Notes: a model not told the origin generated them from the letters alone. Positions 7,626 to 17,529 are shown, numbered from the stretch's first letter. The stretch: DNA of 64,000 nucleotides from Methyloversatilis discipulorum (GCF_018780585.1 NZ_JADMJL010000024.1:1-64000), one strand, 5' to 3'. Numbers and translations: made by a program.

Positions 7626-8774
7626 ATCCCAGCTCAACGCCCCACCCGTCTGATACTCGATCACCCGGGTTTCGAAGAAGTTGCGTTCCTTCTTCAGATC
7701 GATCATTTCGCTCATCCACGGGAAGGGGTTTTCCGCGCCCGGGTACAGCACGTCCAGACCGATCTGCTGGGCGCGGCGGTTGGCGATGAAGCGCAGGTAT
7801 TCCTTGAACATATTGGAGTTCAGGCCGAGCACGCCGCGCGGCATGGTGTCTTCGGCGTAGCGGTATTCCAGCTCGACCGCCTTGCGGAACAGGGCCTTCA
7901 ACTCTTCGCGGAATTCCGGGGTCCAGAGGTGCGGGTTTTCGAGCTTGATCTGGTTGATCAGGTCGATGCCGAAATTGCAGTGCATGGACTCGTCGCGCAG
8001 GATGTACTGGTACTGCTCGGCAGCGCCGGTCATCTTGTTCTGGCGGCCCAGTGCGAGGATCTGCACGAAGCCGACGTAGAAGAACAGGCCTTCCATCAGG
8101 CAGGCGAACACGATGAGGCTCTTCAGCAGCTGCTGGTCGGCTTCGGGCGTGCCGGTCTTGAAGGCCGGGTCGGTCAACACGTCGATGAAGGGGATGAGGA
8201 ACTCGTCCTTGTCACGGATGGACTGCACTTCGTGATAGGCGTTGAACACCTCGCCTTCGTCCAGGCCCAGCGACTCGACGATGTACTGGTAGGCGTGGGT
8301 GTGGATGGCCTCTTCGAAGGCTTGGCGCAGCAGGTACTGGCGGCACTCGGGCGCGGTGATGTGGCGGTAGGTGCCGAGCACGATGTTGTTGGCGGCCAGC
8401 GAATCGGCGGTGACGAAGAAGCCAAGGTTGCGCTTGACCAGACGGCGTTCGTCGTCGGTCAGGCCGTTCGGCGACTTCCACAGTTCGATGTCGCGCTGCA
8501 TGTTCACTTCCTGCGGCATCCAGTGGTTGGCGCAGCCGGCGAGGTACTTTTCCCAGGCCCACTTGTACTTGAAGGGCACGAGCTGGTTCACGTCGGTGCC
8601 GCCGTTGATGACGCGCTTGTCTTCGGCGCGGATGCGGCGCATGCGCGCGTCGCCCTGGGCGGCCGGCGTGGCCGGCGGCGACATCGGCAGTTCGCGCGAG
8701 TCAGGCATCGGAGTGCGCAGCGCCAGACCGGGTTGCGGTGCGGTCATCGGCAGGTCGTCTTCGAAACTCAGCAT
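7623..8774 (-). CDS. nrdB: Ribonucleotide reductase class Ia, beta subunit (R2)
   Basis: A 383-residue di-iron subunit that generates the tyrosyl radical used by NrdA to reduce ribonucleoside diphosphates. The helix with metal ligands E155 and H158 and radical tyrosine Y162 (EEAIHTHAY) matches the E. coli E115/H118/Y122 spacing. The C-terminus (GGALSWD), which docks on the alpha subunit, is intact despite the adjacent transposon. It lies 150 bp downstream of nrdA on the same strand. The conserved 3' end is a logical fixed target for the neighbouring element because insertion beyond the stop spares the gene. Confidence 0.95.
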   Translation of the reverse strand: MLSFEDDLPMTAPQPGLALRTPMPDSRELPMSPPATPAAQGDARMRRIRAEDKRVINGGTDVNQLVPFKYKWAWEKYLAGCANHWMPQEVNMQRDIELWKSPNGLTDDERRLVKRNLGFFVTADSLAANNIVLGTYRHITAPECRQYLLRQAFEEAIHTHAYQYIVESLGLDEGEVFNAYHEVQSIRDKDEFLIPFIDVLTDPAFKTGTPEADQQLLKSLIVFACLMEGLFFYVGFVQILALGRQNKMTGAAEQYQYILRDESMHCNFGIDLINQIKLENPHLWTPEFREELKALFRKAVELEYRYAEDTMPRGVLGLNSNMFKEYLRFIANRRAQQIGLDVLYPGAENPFPWMSEMIDLKKERNFFETRVIEYQTGGALSWD

Positions 8775-8924
8775 TGTTGTTCTCTCCTTCAGTCGGCGCG
8801 CACGGCGCGCCGGGTATTGCTTTAGTCAGGTGGGGCGATGCGCGGAGCACGCTCCGCTCGCCGCTGGCCCCCAGCCTCTAGCCCCCCACCCTTGCCCGCA
8901 GACGCAGGCAAGGGTGGAAAGTCC

Positions 8925-11786
8925 TCACTGGCAGGCTTCGCAGGTCGGGTCGTCGATGGCGCAGAACTTGGGCGCCGGCTCTTCGGACTGGCTGGGCACC
9001 GCGTTCAGTTCGCCGCCGCGGCCGGTGGATTTCTCGGCGTGGGTGGCGCCCATGGCGCGCAGGTAGTAGGTGGTCTTCAGGCCGCGCAGCCAGGCGAGCT
9101 TGTAGGTTTCGTCCAGCTTCTTGCCCGAGGCGCCGGCCATGTAGATGTTCAGGCTCTGCGCCTGGTCGATCCACTTCTGGCGGCGCGACGCGGCTTCGAC
9201 CAGCCACTTCGGCTCGACTTCGAAGGCGGTGGCGTACAGCGCGCGGATGTCGGCCGGGATGCGGTCGATGCGCGACAGCGAGCCGTCGAAATACTTCAGG
9301 TCGGCGACCATCACTTCGTCCCACAGACCCAGCTTCTTCAGGTCGCGCACCAGGTGCTCGTTCACCACGGTGAATTCGCCCGACAGGTTCGATTTGACGA
9401 ACAGGTTCTGGTAGGTCGGCTCGATGCTGGCATCGACGCCGATGATGTTCGAAATGGTGGCGGTCGGCGCGATCGCCAGGCAGTTCGAGTTGCGCATGCC
9501 GTAGTTCGCGATGCGGTTGCGCAGCGCGTCCCAGTCCATCGTGACCGAGCGGTCGACTTCGAGGTAGCCGCCGCGCTGCTCGGCCAGGATGTCCAGCGAG
9601 TCGTGCGGCAGGATGCCGCGGTCCCACAGGCTGCCCTTGTAGCTGGAGTAGCGGCCGCGCTCTTCGGCCAGTTCGGTCGAGGCCCAGTAGGCGTAGTAGG
9701 CCACCGCTTCCATCGAGCGGTCGGCGAACTCGACCGCCGCGTCGGAGGCGTAGGGCGTGCGCAGTTCGTGCAGCGCTTCCTGGAAGCCCATCAGGCCCAT
9801 GCCGACCGGGCGGTGCTTCAGGTTGGCGTTACGCGCCTTGCCGACCGAGTAGTAGTTGATATCGATGACGTTGTCGAGCATGCGCATCGCGGTGCGGATG
9901 GTCTTGCGCAGCTTGTCGTGGTCGAGCGCCTTGCCGCCGTTGCCGTCGTCCTTCAGGTGGGCGACCAGGTTCACCGAACCAAGGTTGCACACGGCGATTT
10001 CGGTGTCCGAGGTGTTCAGCGTAATTTCGGTGCACAGGTTCGAGCTATGCACGACGCCGACATGCTGCTGCGGCGAACGCAGGTTGCACGGATCCTTGAA
10101 GGTGATCCACGGGTGGCCGGTTTCGAACAGCATCGACAGCATCTTGCGCCACAGCGCGACCGCCTGCGTTTTCTTGAACAGACGGATCTCACCGCGCGCG
10201 GCCTTCTCTTCGTAGCGGGTGTAAGCCTGCTCGAAGGCGCTGCCGTAGAGGTCGTGCAAGTCCGGGCAGTCGGCCGGCGAGAACAGCGTCCATTCGCCGT
10301 TTTCCATCACGCGGCGCATGAACAGGTCGGGAATCCAGTTCGCGGTGTTCATGTCGTGCGTGCGGCGGCGGTCGTCGCCGGTGTTCTTGCGCAGGTCGAG
10401 GAATTCCTCGATGTCGAGGTGCCAGCTTTCGAGATAGGCGCAGACGGCGCCCTTGCGCTTGCCGCCCTGGTTCACCGCGACGGCGGTGTCATTGACCACC
10501 TTCAGGAAGGGGACCACGCCCTGCGACTTGCCGTTGGTGCCCTTGATGTGCGAACCCAGCGCCCGCACCGGCGTCCAGTCGTTGCCTAGACCGCCGGCGA
10601 ACTTGGCCAGCAGCGCGTTTTCCTTGATCGCCTCGAAAATGCCGTCGAGATCGTCGGCCACCGTGGTGAGGTAGCAGGACGACAGCTGCGGGCGCAGCGT
10701 GCCGCTGTTGAACAGCGTCGGCGTCGAGCTCATGAAGTCGAAGCTGGACAGCAGCTTGTAGAACTCGATCGCTCGCTCTTCGCGGTTGATCTCGTTCAGT
10801 GCCAGGCCCATGGCGACGCGCATGAAGAACACCTGCGGCAGTTCGATGCGGCGGTCGCGGATGTGCAGGAAGTAGCGGTCGTACAGCGTCTGCAGGCCGA
10901 GGTAGTTGAAGCGCAGGTCGTTGCGGTGGTCCAGCGCGGCGCCCAGCTTGGCGAGGTCGAACTGGGCCAGCTTGGAATCGAGCAGTTCGGCTTCGATGCC
11001 CAGCTTGATGTAGCGCGGGAAGTACTCGGCGTAGGCGGTGGCCATGGCGGCCTGCGACGTCTCCTCACCCAGCACTTCGTGGCGGATGGTGTGCAGCAGC
11101 AGGCGAGCGGTGACGTAGCCGTAGGCGGGGTCCTGCTCCAGCAGCGAACGGGCGGCCATGATGGCCGACTTGCGCACCTCCTCGACCGGCACGCCGTCGT
11201 ACAGATTGGACAGCGTGGCGTTCAGGATGGCGTCGACCGACACCACGTCGCCCAGCGCCTCGCACGAGGCTTCGATCAGACCGCGCAGCGCGGCGTGGTC
11301 CAGCGGCATGCGACGGTTACCGTCGACCACATGCAGCACCGGCTGGTCAGCCGCGGCTTCGACCGCGTGCTGCTTCTGCGCACGCTCGGCGGCGCGCTTC
11401 TCGCGGTACAGCACATAGGCGCGGGCCACGTCGTGCTCGGCCGAGCGCATCAGCGCCAGTTCGACCTGGTCCTGGATGTCTTCGATGTGGAAGGTGCCGC
11501 CGTGCGGCTGGCGGCGCACCAGTGCCTGCACCACCTGGGTGGTGATGCCACCCACCTGTTCGCGCACGCGCGCCGACGCGGCACCCTGCCCGCCATTCAC
11601 CGCCAGGAAAGCCTTGGTCACCGCGATCGAAATCTTGGCCGGCTCGAAGTTCACCACCGCACCGTTGCGGCGGATCACCTTGTAGTCAGCGTGCAGGGCG
11701 GCCGTGTTCGGCAGCTCGTCGATGCTGATCTGGTCGGGGCTGGGGGACTGCGTACGGGGGCTCGTGTGTTCGGCGGTCAATTGCAT
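8925..11786 (-). CDS. nrdA: Ribonucleotide reductase class Ia, alpha subunit (R1)
   Basis: A 953-residue catalytic subunit. An N-terminal ATP-cone (about 35-135, starting VIRRNGAVVNFEPAKI) gives dATP/ATP activity control. The barrel contains the SSCYL active-site cysteine, NLCTE (the N-C-E radical triad), AVCNLG (second redox cysteine) and a C-terminal CEAC pair that receives electrons from thioredoxin or glutaredoxin. It is longer than E. coli NrdA (761), mainly through N-terminal extension. GGGAGA precedes the ATG by seven bases. It is transcribed with nrdB, and two NrdR-like boxes lie 71-117 bp upstream. Confidence 0.95.
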   Translation of the reverse strand: MQLTAEHTSPRTQSPSPDQISIDELPNTAALHADYKVIRRNGAVVNFEPAKISIAVTKAFLAVNGGQGAASARVREQVGGITTQVVQALVRRQPHGGTFHIEDIQDQVELALMRSAEHDVARAYVLYREKRAAERAQKQHAVEAAADQPVLHVVDGNRRMPLDHAALRGLIEASCEALGDVVSVDAILNATLSNLYDGVPVEEVRKSAIMAARSLLEQDPAYGYVTARLLLHTIRHEVLGEETSQAAMATAYAEYFPRYIKLGIEAELLDSKLAQFDLAKLGAALDHRNDLRFNYLGLQTLYDRYFLHIRDRRIELPQVFFMRVAMGLALNEINREERAIEFYKLLSSFDFMSSTPTLFNSGTLRPQLSSCYLTTVADDLDGIFEAIKENALLAKFAGGLGNDWTPVRALGSHIKGTNGKSQGVVPFLKVVNDTAVAVNQGGKRKGAVCAYLESWHLDIEEFLDLRKNTGDDRRRTHDMNTANWIPDLFMRRVMENGEWTLFSPADCPDLHDLYGSAFEQAYTRYEEKAARGEIRLFKKTQAVALWRKMLSMLFETGHPWITFKDPCNLRSPQQHVGVVHSSNLCTEITLNTSDTEIAVCNLGSVNLVAHLKDDGNGGKALDHDKLRKTIRTAMRMLDNVIDINYYSVGKARNANLKHRPVGMGLMGFQEALHELRTPYASDAAVEFADRSMEAVAYYAYWASTELAEERGRYSSYKGSLWDRGILPHDSLDILAEQRGGYLEVDRSVTMDWDALRNRIANYGMRNSNCLAIAPTATISNIIGVDASIEPTYQNLFVKSNLSGEFTVVNEHLVRDLKKLGLWDEVMVADLKYFDGSLSRIDRIPADIRALYATAFEVEPKWLVEAASRRQKWIDQAQSLNIYMAGASGKKLDETYKLAWLRGLKTTYYLRAMGATHAEKSTGRGGELNAVPSQSEEPAPKFCAIDDPTCEACQ

Positions 11787-11856
11787 GCGGACGTCTCCCT
11801 GTGAGGCCGTCGCGAGCGCGACGGAGAGCGGTTTTTGATGGGATTTCGCTAACTGA

Positions 11857-11903
11857 CCACTATAGGTAGTGGTTGAAGCTCGATGAGCTACTAATTCTAG
11901 TGA
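11857..11903 (-). promoter_or_regulatory. Tandem NrdR-like boxes upstream of nrdA
   Basis: CCACTATAGGTAGTGG (11857-11872) and CTACTAATTCTAGTGA (11888-11903) resemble the NrdR consensus ACACWATATWTWGTGT. Their starts are 31 bp apart, about three helical turns, the usual spacing of paired NrdR sites. The first holds a minus-strand TATAGT that could be the -10, so NrdR binding would block the nrdAB promoter. The rest of 11787-12044 shows nothing else. Confidence 0.72.
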
Positions 11904-12044
11904 GCCCTTCCGGCACCCGCAAGCGCGATTTTTCTGCTAGGCAGCGTCCCGGCGGCCCGAAAATCACCCTTCGATGCGCAGGGGATTGGCACCGGGCAAG
12001 GGCTGGCGAGGTGGAATCCGGCGCAAACGCCGGTACGGCGGGAA

Positions 12045-12599
12045 TCAGTCCCGCCGAGTGACGCCGGGCAAGCGTTTCCAGTCGAAGCAGGCACCGGGAT
12101 CAATCTTTCTTCCTGGTGCGATATCCGAATGACCTACCACGTCCGCCACCGGATGCCGTTTGCGCAGCGCATCAATCAGCGCTGCGGCGCACCGGTACTG
12201 TGCGTCCTCGAAGGGCAGCACGTTGCAGCCTTCAAGCTCTATGCCGACCGAGAAGTCGTTGCAGCCTTCCCGCCCGCCCCAGCTCGAACGCCCGGCGTGC
12301 CACGCCCGGCGCGTGGTCGGCACGAACTGCAGCAGCTCGCCGTTGCGCCGCACCACGAAATGCGCCGACACGCGCAGCGGCGCAACGTCGACGAAATACG
12401 GGTGGGCCGCCGGGTCGAGCCGGTTCAGGAACAGCTCTTCTATATAGGGGCCGCCAAACTCGCCCGGCGGCAGGCTGATGCAGTGCATGACTACCAGCGA
12501 CACCGGCTCGCCCTCGGGGCGCGGGTCGGAGTTGGGCGATTCGATGCGGCGGGCGGCGGTGCACCAGCCGTCGGCGTCGATGTGGAGATCAGGCGACAC
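12045..12599 (-). CDS. ampD: 1,6-anhydro-N-acetylmuramyl-L-alanine amidase AmpD
   Basis: A 184-residue cytoplasmic amidase that cleaves the peptide from anhydro-muropeptides during peptidoglycan recycling. Zinc ligands are H39 (VVMHCIS), H157 (VVGHSDIAPGRKIDPG) and D167 of the same block, matching the H34/H154/D164 triad of Citrobacter AmpD. It starts at GTG 12599 with GGGAG upstream. It is the last gene of the minus-strand pilS-pilR-ampD run, 59 bp from pilR. Confidence 0.93.
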   Translation of the reverse strand: MSPDLHIDADGWCTAARRIESPNSDPRPEGEPVSLVVMHCISLPPGEFGGPYIEELFLNRLDPAAHPYFVDVAPLRVSAHFVVRRNGELLQFVPTTRRAWHAGRSSWGGREGCNDFSVGIELEGCNVLPFEDAQYRCAAALIDALRKRHPVADVVGHSDIAPGRKIDPGACFDWKRLPGVTRRD

Positions 12600-12658
12600 C
12601 GCGCGCTCCCGTGCACAGGCACTGCGCGTGCAGGCGGTCAGCCTCCCGACGAACGCAC

Positions 12659-14008
12659 TCAGTCATTGATGCCCAGCCGCTGCAGGCGGTAGCGCAGCGA
12701 GCGGAAGGTAACGCCGAGCAGGCGTGCGGCGGCGGTGCGGTTGTAGCGCGTCTTGCGCAGCGCGTCCTCGATGGCGGCGCGCTCCATGCGGTCGAGATAG
12801 TCCTGCAGCGGCAGTTCGCCGGCCGGCATGTCCGGCACCTCGTCGTCGACCGGCATCAGGCCGAGGTCGGCGGCGTCGATGCGCTCACCCGAGCTGAGCG
12901 CGTAAGCGCGTTCGAGCACGTTCTCCAGTTCGCGCACATTGCCCGGGAAGGGATAGGCGCACAGCGCATCGACCGCCGCGCGCGTCAGTTCGGGCTTCTT
13001 GCCGTCGGCGGCGGCAATGCGTTCGAGCAGGGTCTGCGCCAGTTGCGGAATCGATTCGCGGCACTCGCGCAGGCTGGGCATGCGCAGTTCGAGCACGTTG
13101 AGCCGGTAGAAAAGGTCCTGCCGGAAACGGCCCTCCTCCACCATCTGCCGCAGATTGCGGTGGGTGGCGCTGATCAGGCGCACGTCGGTCGCCTCTTCGG
13201 TGCGCGCACCGACGCGGCGCACCGACTTTTCCTGTATCGCGCGCAGCAGCTTCACCTGCATCGCCAGCGGCAGGTCGCCCACTTCGTCGAGGAAGAGCGT
13301 GCCGCCGCGGGCCGCCTGGAAATAGCCTTCGCGGTCGGTGTCGGCGCCGGTGAAAGCGCCTTTCGCATAACCGAAGAATTCGGACTCGACCAGGTTCTCC
13401 GGAATGGCACCGCAATTGACCGCGACGAAAGGCCCTTCGCGCCGCGCACCCAGCTCGTGGATGAGCCGCGCCGCACGTTCCTTGCCGCTGCCGGATTCGC
13501 CATGGATATGCACCGGCGCGCCACTGCGCGCGAGCTTGGCGATGGTTTCGCGCACCTGCGTCATGGCCGGCGCGTCGCCGACCAGCGCGTCGGTGCCGGC
13601 CGGCCGCACCTCGCCGCCGCGCGTCGGCAGGTCGAGCGCCGAACGCACCAGTGCGCGCAGCTGCTCGATCGATACCGGCTTGGCGAGATAGTCGAAGGCG
13701 CCTGCCTTCAGTGCGGCGACCGCGTTGTCCATGCTGCCGAAGGCGGTGATGACGGCCACCGGCAGGTCGCGGTGGTGTTCGGCGATGTGGCGCACCAGGT
13801 CCATGCCCTCGCCATCGGGCAGGCGCATGTCGGTCAGGCACAGCGCGAAGCGCTCCTTGCCCAGCAGTTCGCGCGCCTCGCCGACCGAACCGGCGAGCGA
13901 CGCGTGCAGGCCCATGCGCGCCAGCGACATGTCGAGCAGTTCGCGCAGGTCGTCTTCGTCGTCGACGACCAGCACTTTCAGCTCCCGCTCAGTCCGCCGC
14001 CGTTCCAT
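12659..14008 (-). CDS. pilR: Sigma-54-dependent response regulator PilR
   Basis: A 449-residue NtrC-family regulator: receiver domain (about 10-125) with phosphoacceptor D60 ([12 protein letters not shown]), AAA+ domain with Walker A GESGSGKE and the sigma-54 contact loop GAFTGA, and a C-terminal Fis-type helix-turn-helix ([20 protein letters not shown]). With the kinase gene whose stop it overlaps by 31 bp, it fits PilSR, which activates type IV pilin transcription. The pilus name rests on the partner and the synteny with the PP0621 gene and ampD; no pilin gene is in the window. Confidence 0.88.
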   Translation of the reverse strand: MERRRTERELKVLVVDDEDDLRELLDMSLARMGLHASLAGSVGEARELLGKERFALCLTDMRLPDGEGMDLVRHIAEHHRDLPVAVITAFGSMDNAVAALKAGAFDYLAKPVSIEQLRALVRSALDLPTRGGEVRPAGTDALVGDAPAMTQVRETIAKLARSGAPVHIHGESGSGKERAARLIHELGARREGPFVAVNCGAIPENLVESEFFGYAKGAFTGADTDREGYFQAARGGTLFLDEVGDLPLAMQVKLLRAIQEKSVRRVGARTEEATDVRLISATHRNLRQMVEEGRFRQDLFYRLNVLELRMPSLRECRESIPQLAQTLLERIAAADGKKPELTRAAVDALCAYPFPGNVRELENVLERAYALSSGERIDAADLGLMPVDDEVPDMPAGELPLQDYLDRMERAAIEDALRKTRYNRTAAARLLGVTFRSLRYRLQRLGIND

Positions 14009-15600
14009 GATTCGTCCAAGCTCCTGTTCAGGCCGCGCAGGCGAAAGTGCGCACCCGGCGAATTATCCACGAAGTCGAGCGCGGCCCCGTTGGCGTCGCT
14101 GAGTTCGCGCGCGATGTAGAGGCCCAACCCGGTACCGCGGCTGTGGGTGGTGAAGAAAGGTTCGAACAGGTGAGCGCGCGCGCTGTCGGAAACGCCGGGC
14201 CCGTTATCGACGATGTCGAGCAGCGTGGCGTCCTCGGTCGCGCTGACCGTCAGGCGCACCGCGCCGTCGTCCGGGCCGGCGAAGCGCAGCGCATTGCCGA
14301 GCAGATTCCACAGCACCTGATGCAGATGGCCGCGATCGAACCAGATGCGCGCCGGCACCCCGGTTTCGATGTGCACGCGCGCACGCACGCCGGGTTCGCG
14401 CATCGCGAATTCGTCGACGAAGGTGCGCACATAGCTGCCCAGTTCGAGCAGTTCCGGCTCGGCGCGGTCGCGACGACCGAGCTCCAGCACGTCGCTGACC
14501 ATGCGGTCCAGCCGCTGCGCGTTGTCGCCGATGATGCGGGTGAGCCGCGCCTGGGTTTCGGCGCGCCGCTCCTCCTGCAGCAGTTCGGCCGCCTGGCTGA
14601 TGGCGGCCAGCGGATTGCGGATCTCGTGCGCCATGCTGGCGGTCAGCCGGCCCAGCGCGGCGAGCTTGATCTGCCGCGCCTGTTCGCGCAGCCGGGCAAG
14701 ATCTTCGATGAACACCAGATGCCCACCGGCACCGCCGGCCGGCACGCAGCGTACGCGCAGCGCGGCGGGTCGCGACGGCAGGTCGAGCACGAACACGCGC
14801 TCGCGGTCGGGGTCGGCCTGCGCCGCCATCGCCGCAGCGAGCGCAGGCGAATAGTCGGCCAGCATGACCGGGCGCGGCATCAGCGGATCGAGCAGACGAC
14901 GCGCCTGCGGATTGGCCTGCCGCACGTGGCCGAGCGGGTCGACCACCAGCACGCCGTCATCCATGTCGCGGATCACCCGTTCGTTCACCCGCACCTGCTC
15001 GGCCAGATCGCGACCGCGCTCGCGCGCCAGCGACTCGTTGGCGATGACCCGACGCGCCAGCAGACGCACCGCGATCGCGGTGGCGAAGAAGCCGATGCTG
15101 ATCGAACCGACGTGCACGAAGCCACCGGCGTCGGAACCCAGCGTGACCCACTGCATCGCCTGCTGGAACAGCATCGCCAGGCTGGCCACTGCGGCGTAGA
15201 ACACCGCCAGCCTGCCCTGCCCGACCAGTGCCGCGAAGGCCAGCACGACCACGTGCATGAAGGGCAGACCGGTGCTGAGTCCGCCGCCGGCGTAGGTGAG
15301 CAGCGTGAGGAAGAAGATGTCGGCGAGCACGCCTGCAGTCAGCCGTGCGTCGTCGGTCGGCAGCAGGCGGTCGGCGCCGAGCATGACGCAGACGGCGAAC
15401 ACCCAGTAGCCGCGCGCGGCGCTGGCGAACAGCGCGCCGCGGTAATCGGCAAAGCTGATTTCACCCGGCACGCCGAACACCAGCGCGACCAGCACCGAGG
15501 CGATCAGCAGCCGATACAGATTGAAGTAGCGCAGCGAACTCACCCCCGCCACCGGCAGCGCGGCAGCGGCGGCAGCGTCAGACCCGGCCGTTGTGAGCAT
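13978..15600 (-). CDS. pilS: Membrane sensor histidine kinase PilS
   Basis: A 540-residue kinase. I chose ATG 15600; the frame stays open further upstream but is non-native there because it overlaps the PP0621 gene. About six hydrophobic segments (residues about 20-190) are followed by a PAS-like region (DMDDGVLVVDPLGHVRQANP), HisKA with phosphoacceptor H (SMAHEIRNPL) and an HATPase domain (DNGPGV, GTGLGLYIARE). It is the partner of PilR. It overlaps the upstream PP0621-type gene by 23 bp, so the three genes are probably translationally coupled. Confidence 0.87.
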   Translation of the reverse strand: MLTTAGSDAAAAAALPVAGVSSLRYFNLYRLLIASVLVALVFGVPGEISFADYRGALFASAARGYWVFAVCVMLGADRLLPTDDARLTAGVLADIFFLTLLTYAGGGLSTGLPFMHVVVLAFAALVGQGRLAVFYAAVASLAMLFQQAMQWVTLGSDAGGFVHVGSISIGFFATAIAVRLLARRVIANESLARERGRDLAEQVRVNERVIRDMDDGVLVVDPLGHVRQANPQARRLLDPLMPRPVMLADYSPALAAAMAAQADPDRERVFVLDLPSRPAALRVRCVPAGGAGGHLVFIEDLARLREQARQIKLAALGRLTASMAHEIRNPLAAISQAAELLQEERRAETQARLTRIIGDNAQRLDRMVSDVLELGRRDRAEPELLELGSYVRTFVDEFAMREPGVRARVHIETGVPARIWFDRGHLHQVLWNLLGNALRFAGPDDGAVRLTVSATEDATLLDIVDNGPGVSDSARAHLFEPFFTTHSRGTGLGLYIARELSDANGAALDFVDNSPGAHFRLRGLNRSLDESWNGGGLSGS

Positions 15601-15808
15601 CGCGATGCTCGGGGCAGCAGAAGTATTGCGCATCGGTGAACACGGCCTCGCCCTCGGGAATGCGCAGACCGCACTCGGCGCACTGCACGATGCGCTCGGC
15701 CACCGGCTCGGCAGGCTTGTTCTTGTCGGACTTGGTGCGCGCAGGCTTCTTGAAGAACCACAGCCAGACCAGGAAGGCCAGGAGCGCAAAAAACAGGATG
15801 CGGGACAT
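15578..15808 (-). CDS. PP0621-family small membrane protein with Cys-rich tail
   Basis: A 76-residue protein: an N-terminal membrane helix (RILFFALLAFLVWLWFF), a basic linker (KKPARTKSDKNK), then a likely zinc-binding tail with CAEC (about 45-48) and FCCPEHRD. Proteins of this type are regularly encoded just upstream of pilS in beta- and gammaproteobacteria, but their role is not established. ATG 15808 is chosen because the membrane helix follows directly. Confidence 0.8.
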   Translation of the reverse strand: MSRILFFALLAFLVWLWFFKKPARTKSDKNKPAEPVAERIVQCAECGLRIPEGEAVFTDAQYFCCPEHRDAHNGRV

Positions 15809-15885
15809 CTCGGGCGACAGCAGGCGGAATGCGAAGGAAAAGCAGCGTACCAGCTTGGCCGGGCAGCCGGCGCAGAAAACAAGCA

Positions 15886-15982
15886 AGCCACCGCGGAAGG
15901 TGATTTATTTCGGAATTCCTGGTCGGGGAGAGCGGATCAGACGCCAGGATTCGAACCGCCGGCCTCTGCGTCCCGGGTGTGC
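15886..15982 (-). repeat. Decayed direct repeat of tRNA-Pro 3' half and terminator (putative attR)
   Basis: 15949-15978 matches the intact tRNA-Pro (32449-32478 region) at 28 of 30 positions across the anticodon-loop/T-arm side. The block at 15920-15932 matches the acceptor end and CCA (TGGTCGGGGA). A 13-bp insertion (about 15933-15948) separates the two blocks. Further left, AGCCACC...GGTG with T-rich sequence resembles the tRNA terminator at 32401-32424. The repeat is in the same orientation as the tRNA. It cannot form a functional tRNA because the 5' half is missing. Read as the displaced 3' end left by an integration event. Confidence 0.7.
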
Positions 15983-16083
15983 GCGACGGCCGATACGGCG
16001 GGAGATTCTCAGAGGCCTCGGATGTACAGTTCTGTTACATTCCGGCCGTATATGTACGACTGTCCAAAGCCGAGGAACCCCAA

Positions 16084-17472
16084 TTGAGGCGTCTGACTGA
16101 CCATCGAGTTTTCCGGCCGCTGCCGTTCGCGATCATTTCCGCAGGTGCATTTCTGTGTGCCTCGGCAAATGCACAGACGCCGGGAAACTGGCCGCTCGAC
16201 CGTCAGGTCGATGAGGCTTTCCAGCAGGTCATGCGTGCGCCGGCCGACATGGAAGCCGGCTTGAGCTATGCCCGCCTGCTCGTGCAGGACGGCAATTACG
16301 AGGGCGGGATCGCCGCCATGGAACGCCTGCTGCTCGATCCGGCCGCTCACCCGGCCGTGCGCGTGGAACTGGCCGTGCTGTACTACCGCCTGGCGTCCTA
16401 CAGCATGTCGGAAGCCCTGCTGCGGCAGGCGCTCGACGACAACCGCCTGACGGGTGAGCAAAGGACCGCTGCGGAAAATCTGCTGCGCGACGTCAGCAAA
16501 CGCAACCAGGTGTCGCAGTTCGACGGTGTGCTGGTGTTCGGTGTGCGGGCGCAGACCAACCCCGCAGCACGCTCCGACCGCGACACCGTTCTGTCCGGTG
16601 GCCTGCCGCTGGCGGTTGCCGCACCGTTCAAACCGAAGTCGGACACCGACCTGCAGGCGACGCTGCGTCTGGACCACCGCTATGACCTCGGCACCCAGAA
16701 CGAGGCGGCCGTCGTCAGTTCGCTGGTGGCCCAGGTGATCAAATACAGTTCGTCCTCCGGCTCACGGCTGTCGGCCAGTCAGGCGGATCCGTACAACCTC
16801 GCGCTGGTCGAGGTGACCAGCGGCATACGCTTCAAGCCGTCCGCCACCGGCGCGCCCGGCCTGACCCTGCGCCCGCACCTCATCGTCGGCACGCTGAGCG
16901 CACAGGGACACAAATACCTCGACAGCTACGGCGTCGGCCTCGACGCGGGCTATCTCATCAACGAGCGCACGGTGATCGACGCCGGTTACGAGTACCGCAA
17001 TTTCGACTACGCCTCGCGCATCGACGTCCCGAACGCCAACCTGCTCGGTGGCCCGGACAATCTGTTCCGCGTACGTCTGACCCGGGAACTGAGCCCGGGC
17101 ACGGCACTGAGCGGCGAACTGCGCGCCCGCTTCCATCGCACCGACCGCGATTATTACGACTACGACGGCTACGAAGGGCGGCTGACCTATGCGTTCAGCT
17201 ACGCCAACCCGTTCGTCGCCAATGGCGGTGCCTGGACGACGTCGATCTGGGGCGGCGTGCATCAGCGCCACTACCAGGCCGCCGATCCGTCCGTCGATCC
17301 GACCAGGAAGCGCCGGGATACCGAGTGGCGCATCGGTATCGGCAACACCGTGGCACTGTCGACCGCCTGGTCGCTGCTGATCCAGGTCGAGCACATGGAC
17401 ACCGACGCCAACCTGCCCAACTTCCGCAACAAGAATTCTTCCTTGTTCGGTGCCGCGGCCTATCGCTTCTGA
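16084..17472 (+). CDS. TPR plus beta-barrel outer-membrane protein (Slam/DUF560-like)
   Basis: A 462-residue exported protein. The start is taken as TTG 16084, preceded by GAGGAA at six bases, which places a signal peptide (FAIISAGAFLCASANA) at the N-terminus. Residues about 30-135 form TPR-like helices (MEAGLSYARLLVQDGNYEGG). From about 150 to the end alternating strands, many ending in aromatic residues, finish YRF, the typical last strand of an outer-membrane barrel. This TPR-then-barrel plan is that of surface lipoprotein assembly modifiers and DUF560-type secretion pores; the substrate is not evident. A FecR-domain gene follows 57 bp downstream. The family is inferred from architecture. 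Confidence 0.6.
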   Translation: MRRLTDHRVFRPLPFAIISAGAFLCASANAQTPGNWPLDRQVDEAFQQVMRAPADMEAGLSYARLLVQDGNYEGGIAAMERLLLDPAAHPAVRVELAVLYYRLASYSMSEALLRQALDDNRLTGEQRTAAENLLRDVSKRNQVSQFDGVLVFGVRAQTNPAARSDRDTVLSGGLPLAVAAPFKPKSDTDLQATLRLDHRYDLGTQNEAAVVSSLVAQVIKYSSSSGSRLSASQADPYNLALVEVTSGIRFKPSATGAPGLTLRPHLIVGTLSAQGHKYLDSYGVGLDAGYLINERTVIDAGYEYRNFDYASRIDVPNANLLGGPDNLFRVRLTRELSPGTALSGELRARFHRTDRDYYDYDGYEGRLTYAFSYANPFVANGGAWTTSIWGGVHQRHYQAADPSVDPTRKRRDTEWRIGIGNTVALSTAWSLLIQVEHMDTDANLPNFRNKNSSLFGAAAYRF

Positions 17473-17529
17473 CGCGCGCACAGCCATGCACCTGACAATG
17501 AACCGCTACGATTGCATGAGGAACTCGCA

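Noticed and set aside
8838..10589. Long plus-strand frame (583 codons) opposite nrdA
   Set aside because: Antisense to well-conserved nrdA; Val/Gln/Arg-rich composition is the codon mirror of a GC-rich gene.
12611..15639. Two long plus-strand frames opposite pilR and pilS
   Set aside because: Antisense shadows of genes with clear catalytic motifs; no domains of their own.
15886..15982. A second functional tRNA-Pro gene
   Set aside because: The 5' half is missing and a 13-bp insertion breaks the acceptor/T-arm side, so no cloverleaf can form.
15593..16087. Plus-strand frame with a DSNRRPLRP segment
   Set aside because: This is the familiar false translation of an antisense tRNA; it comes from the decayed tRNA-Pro fragment.
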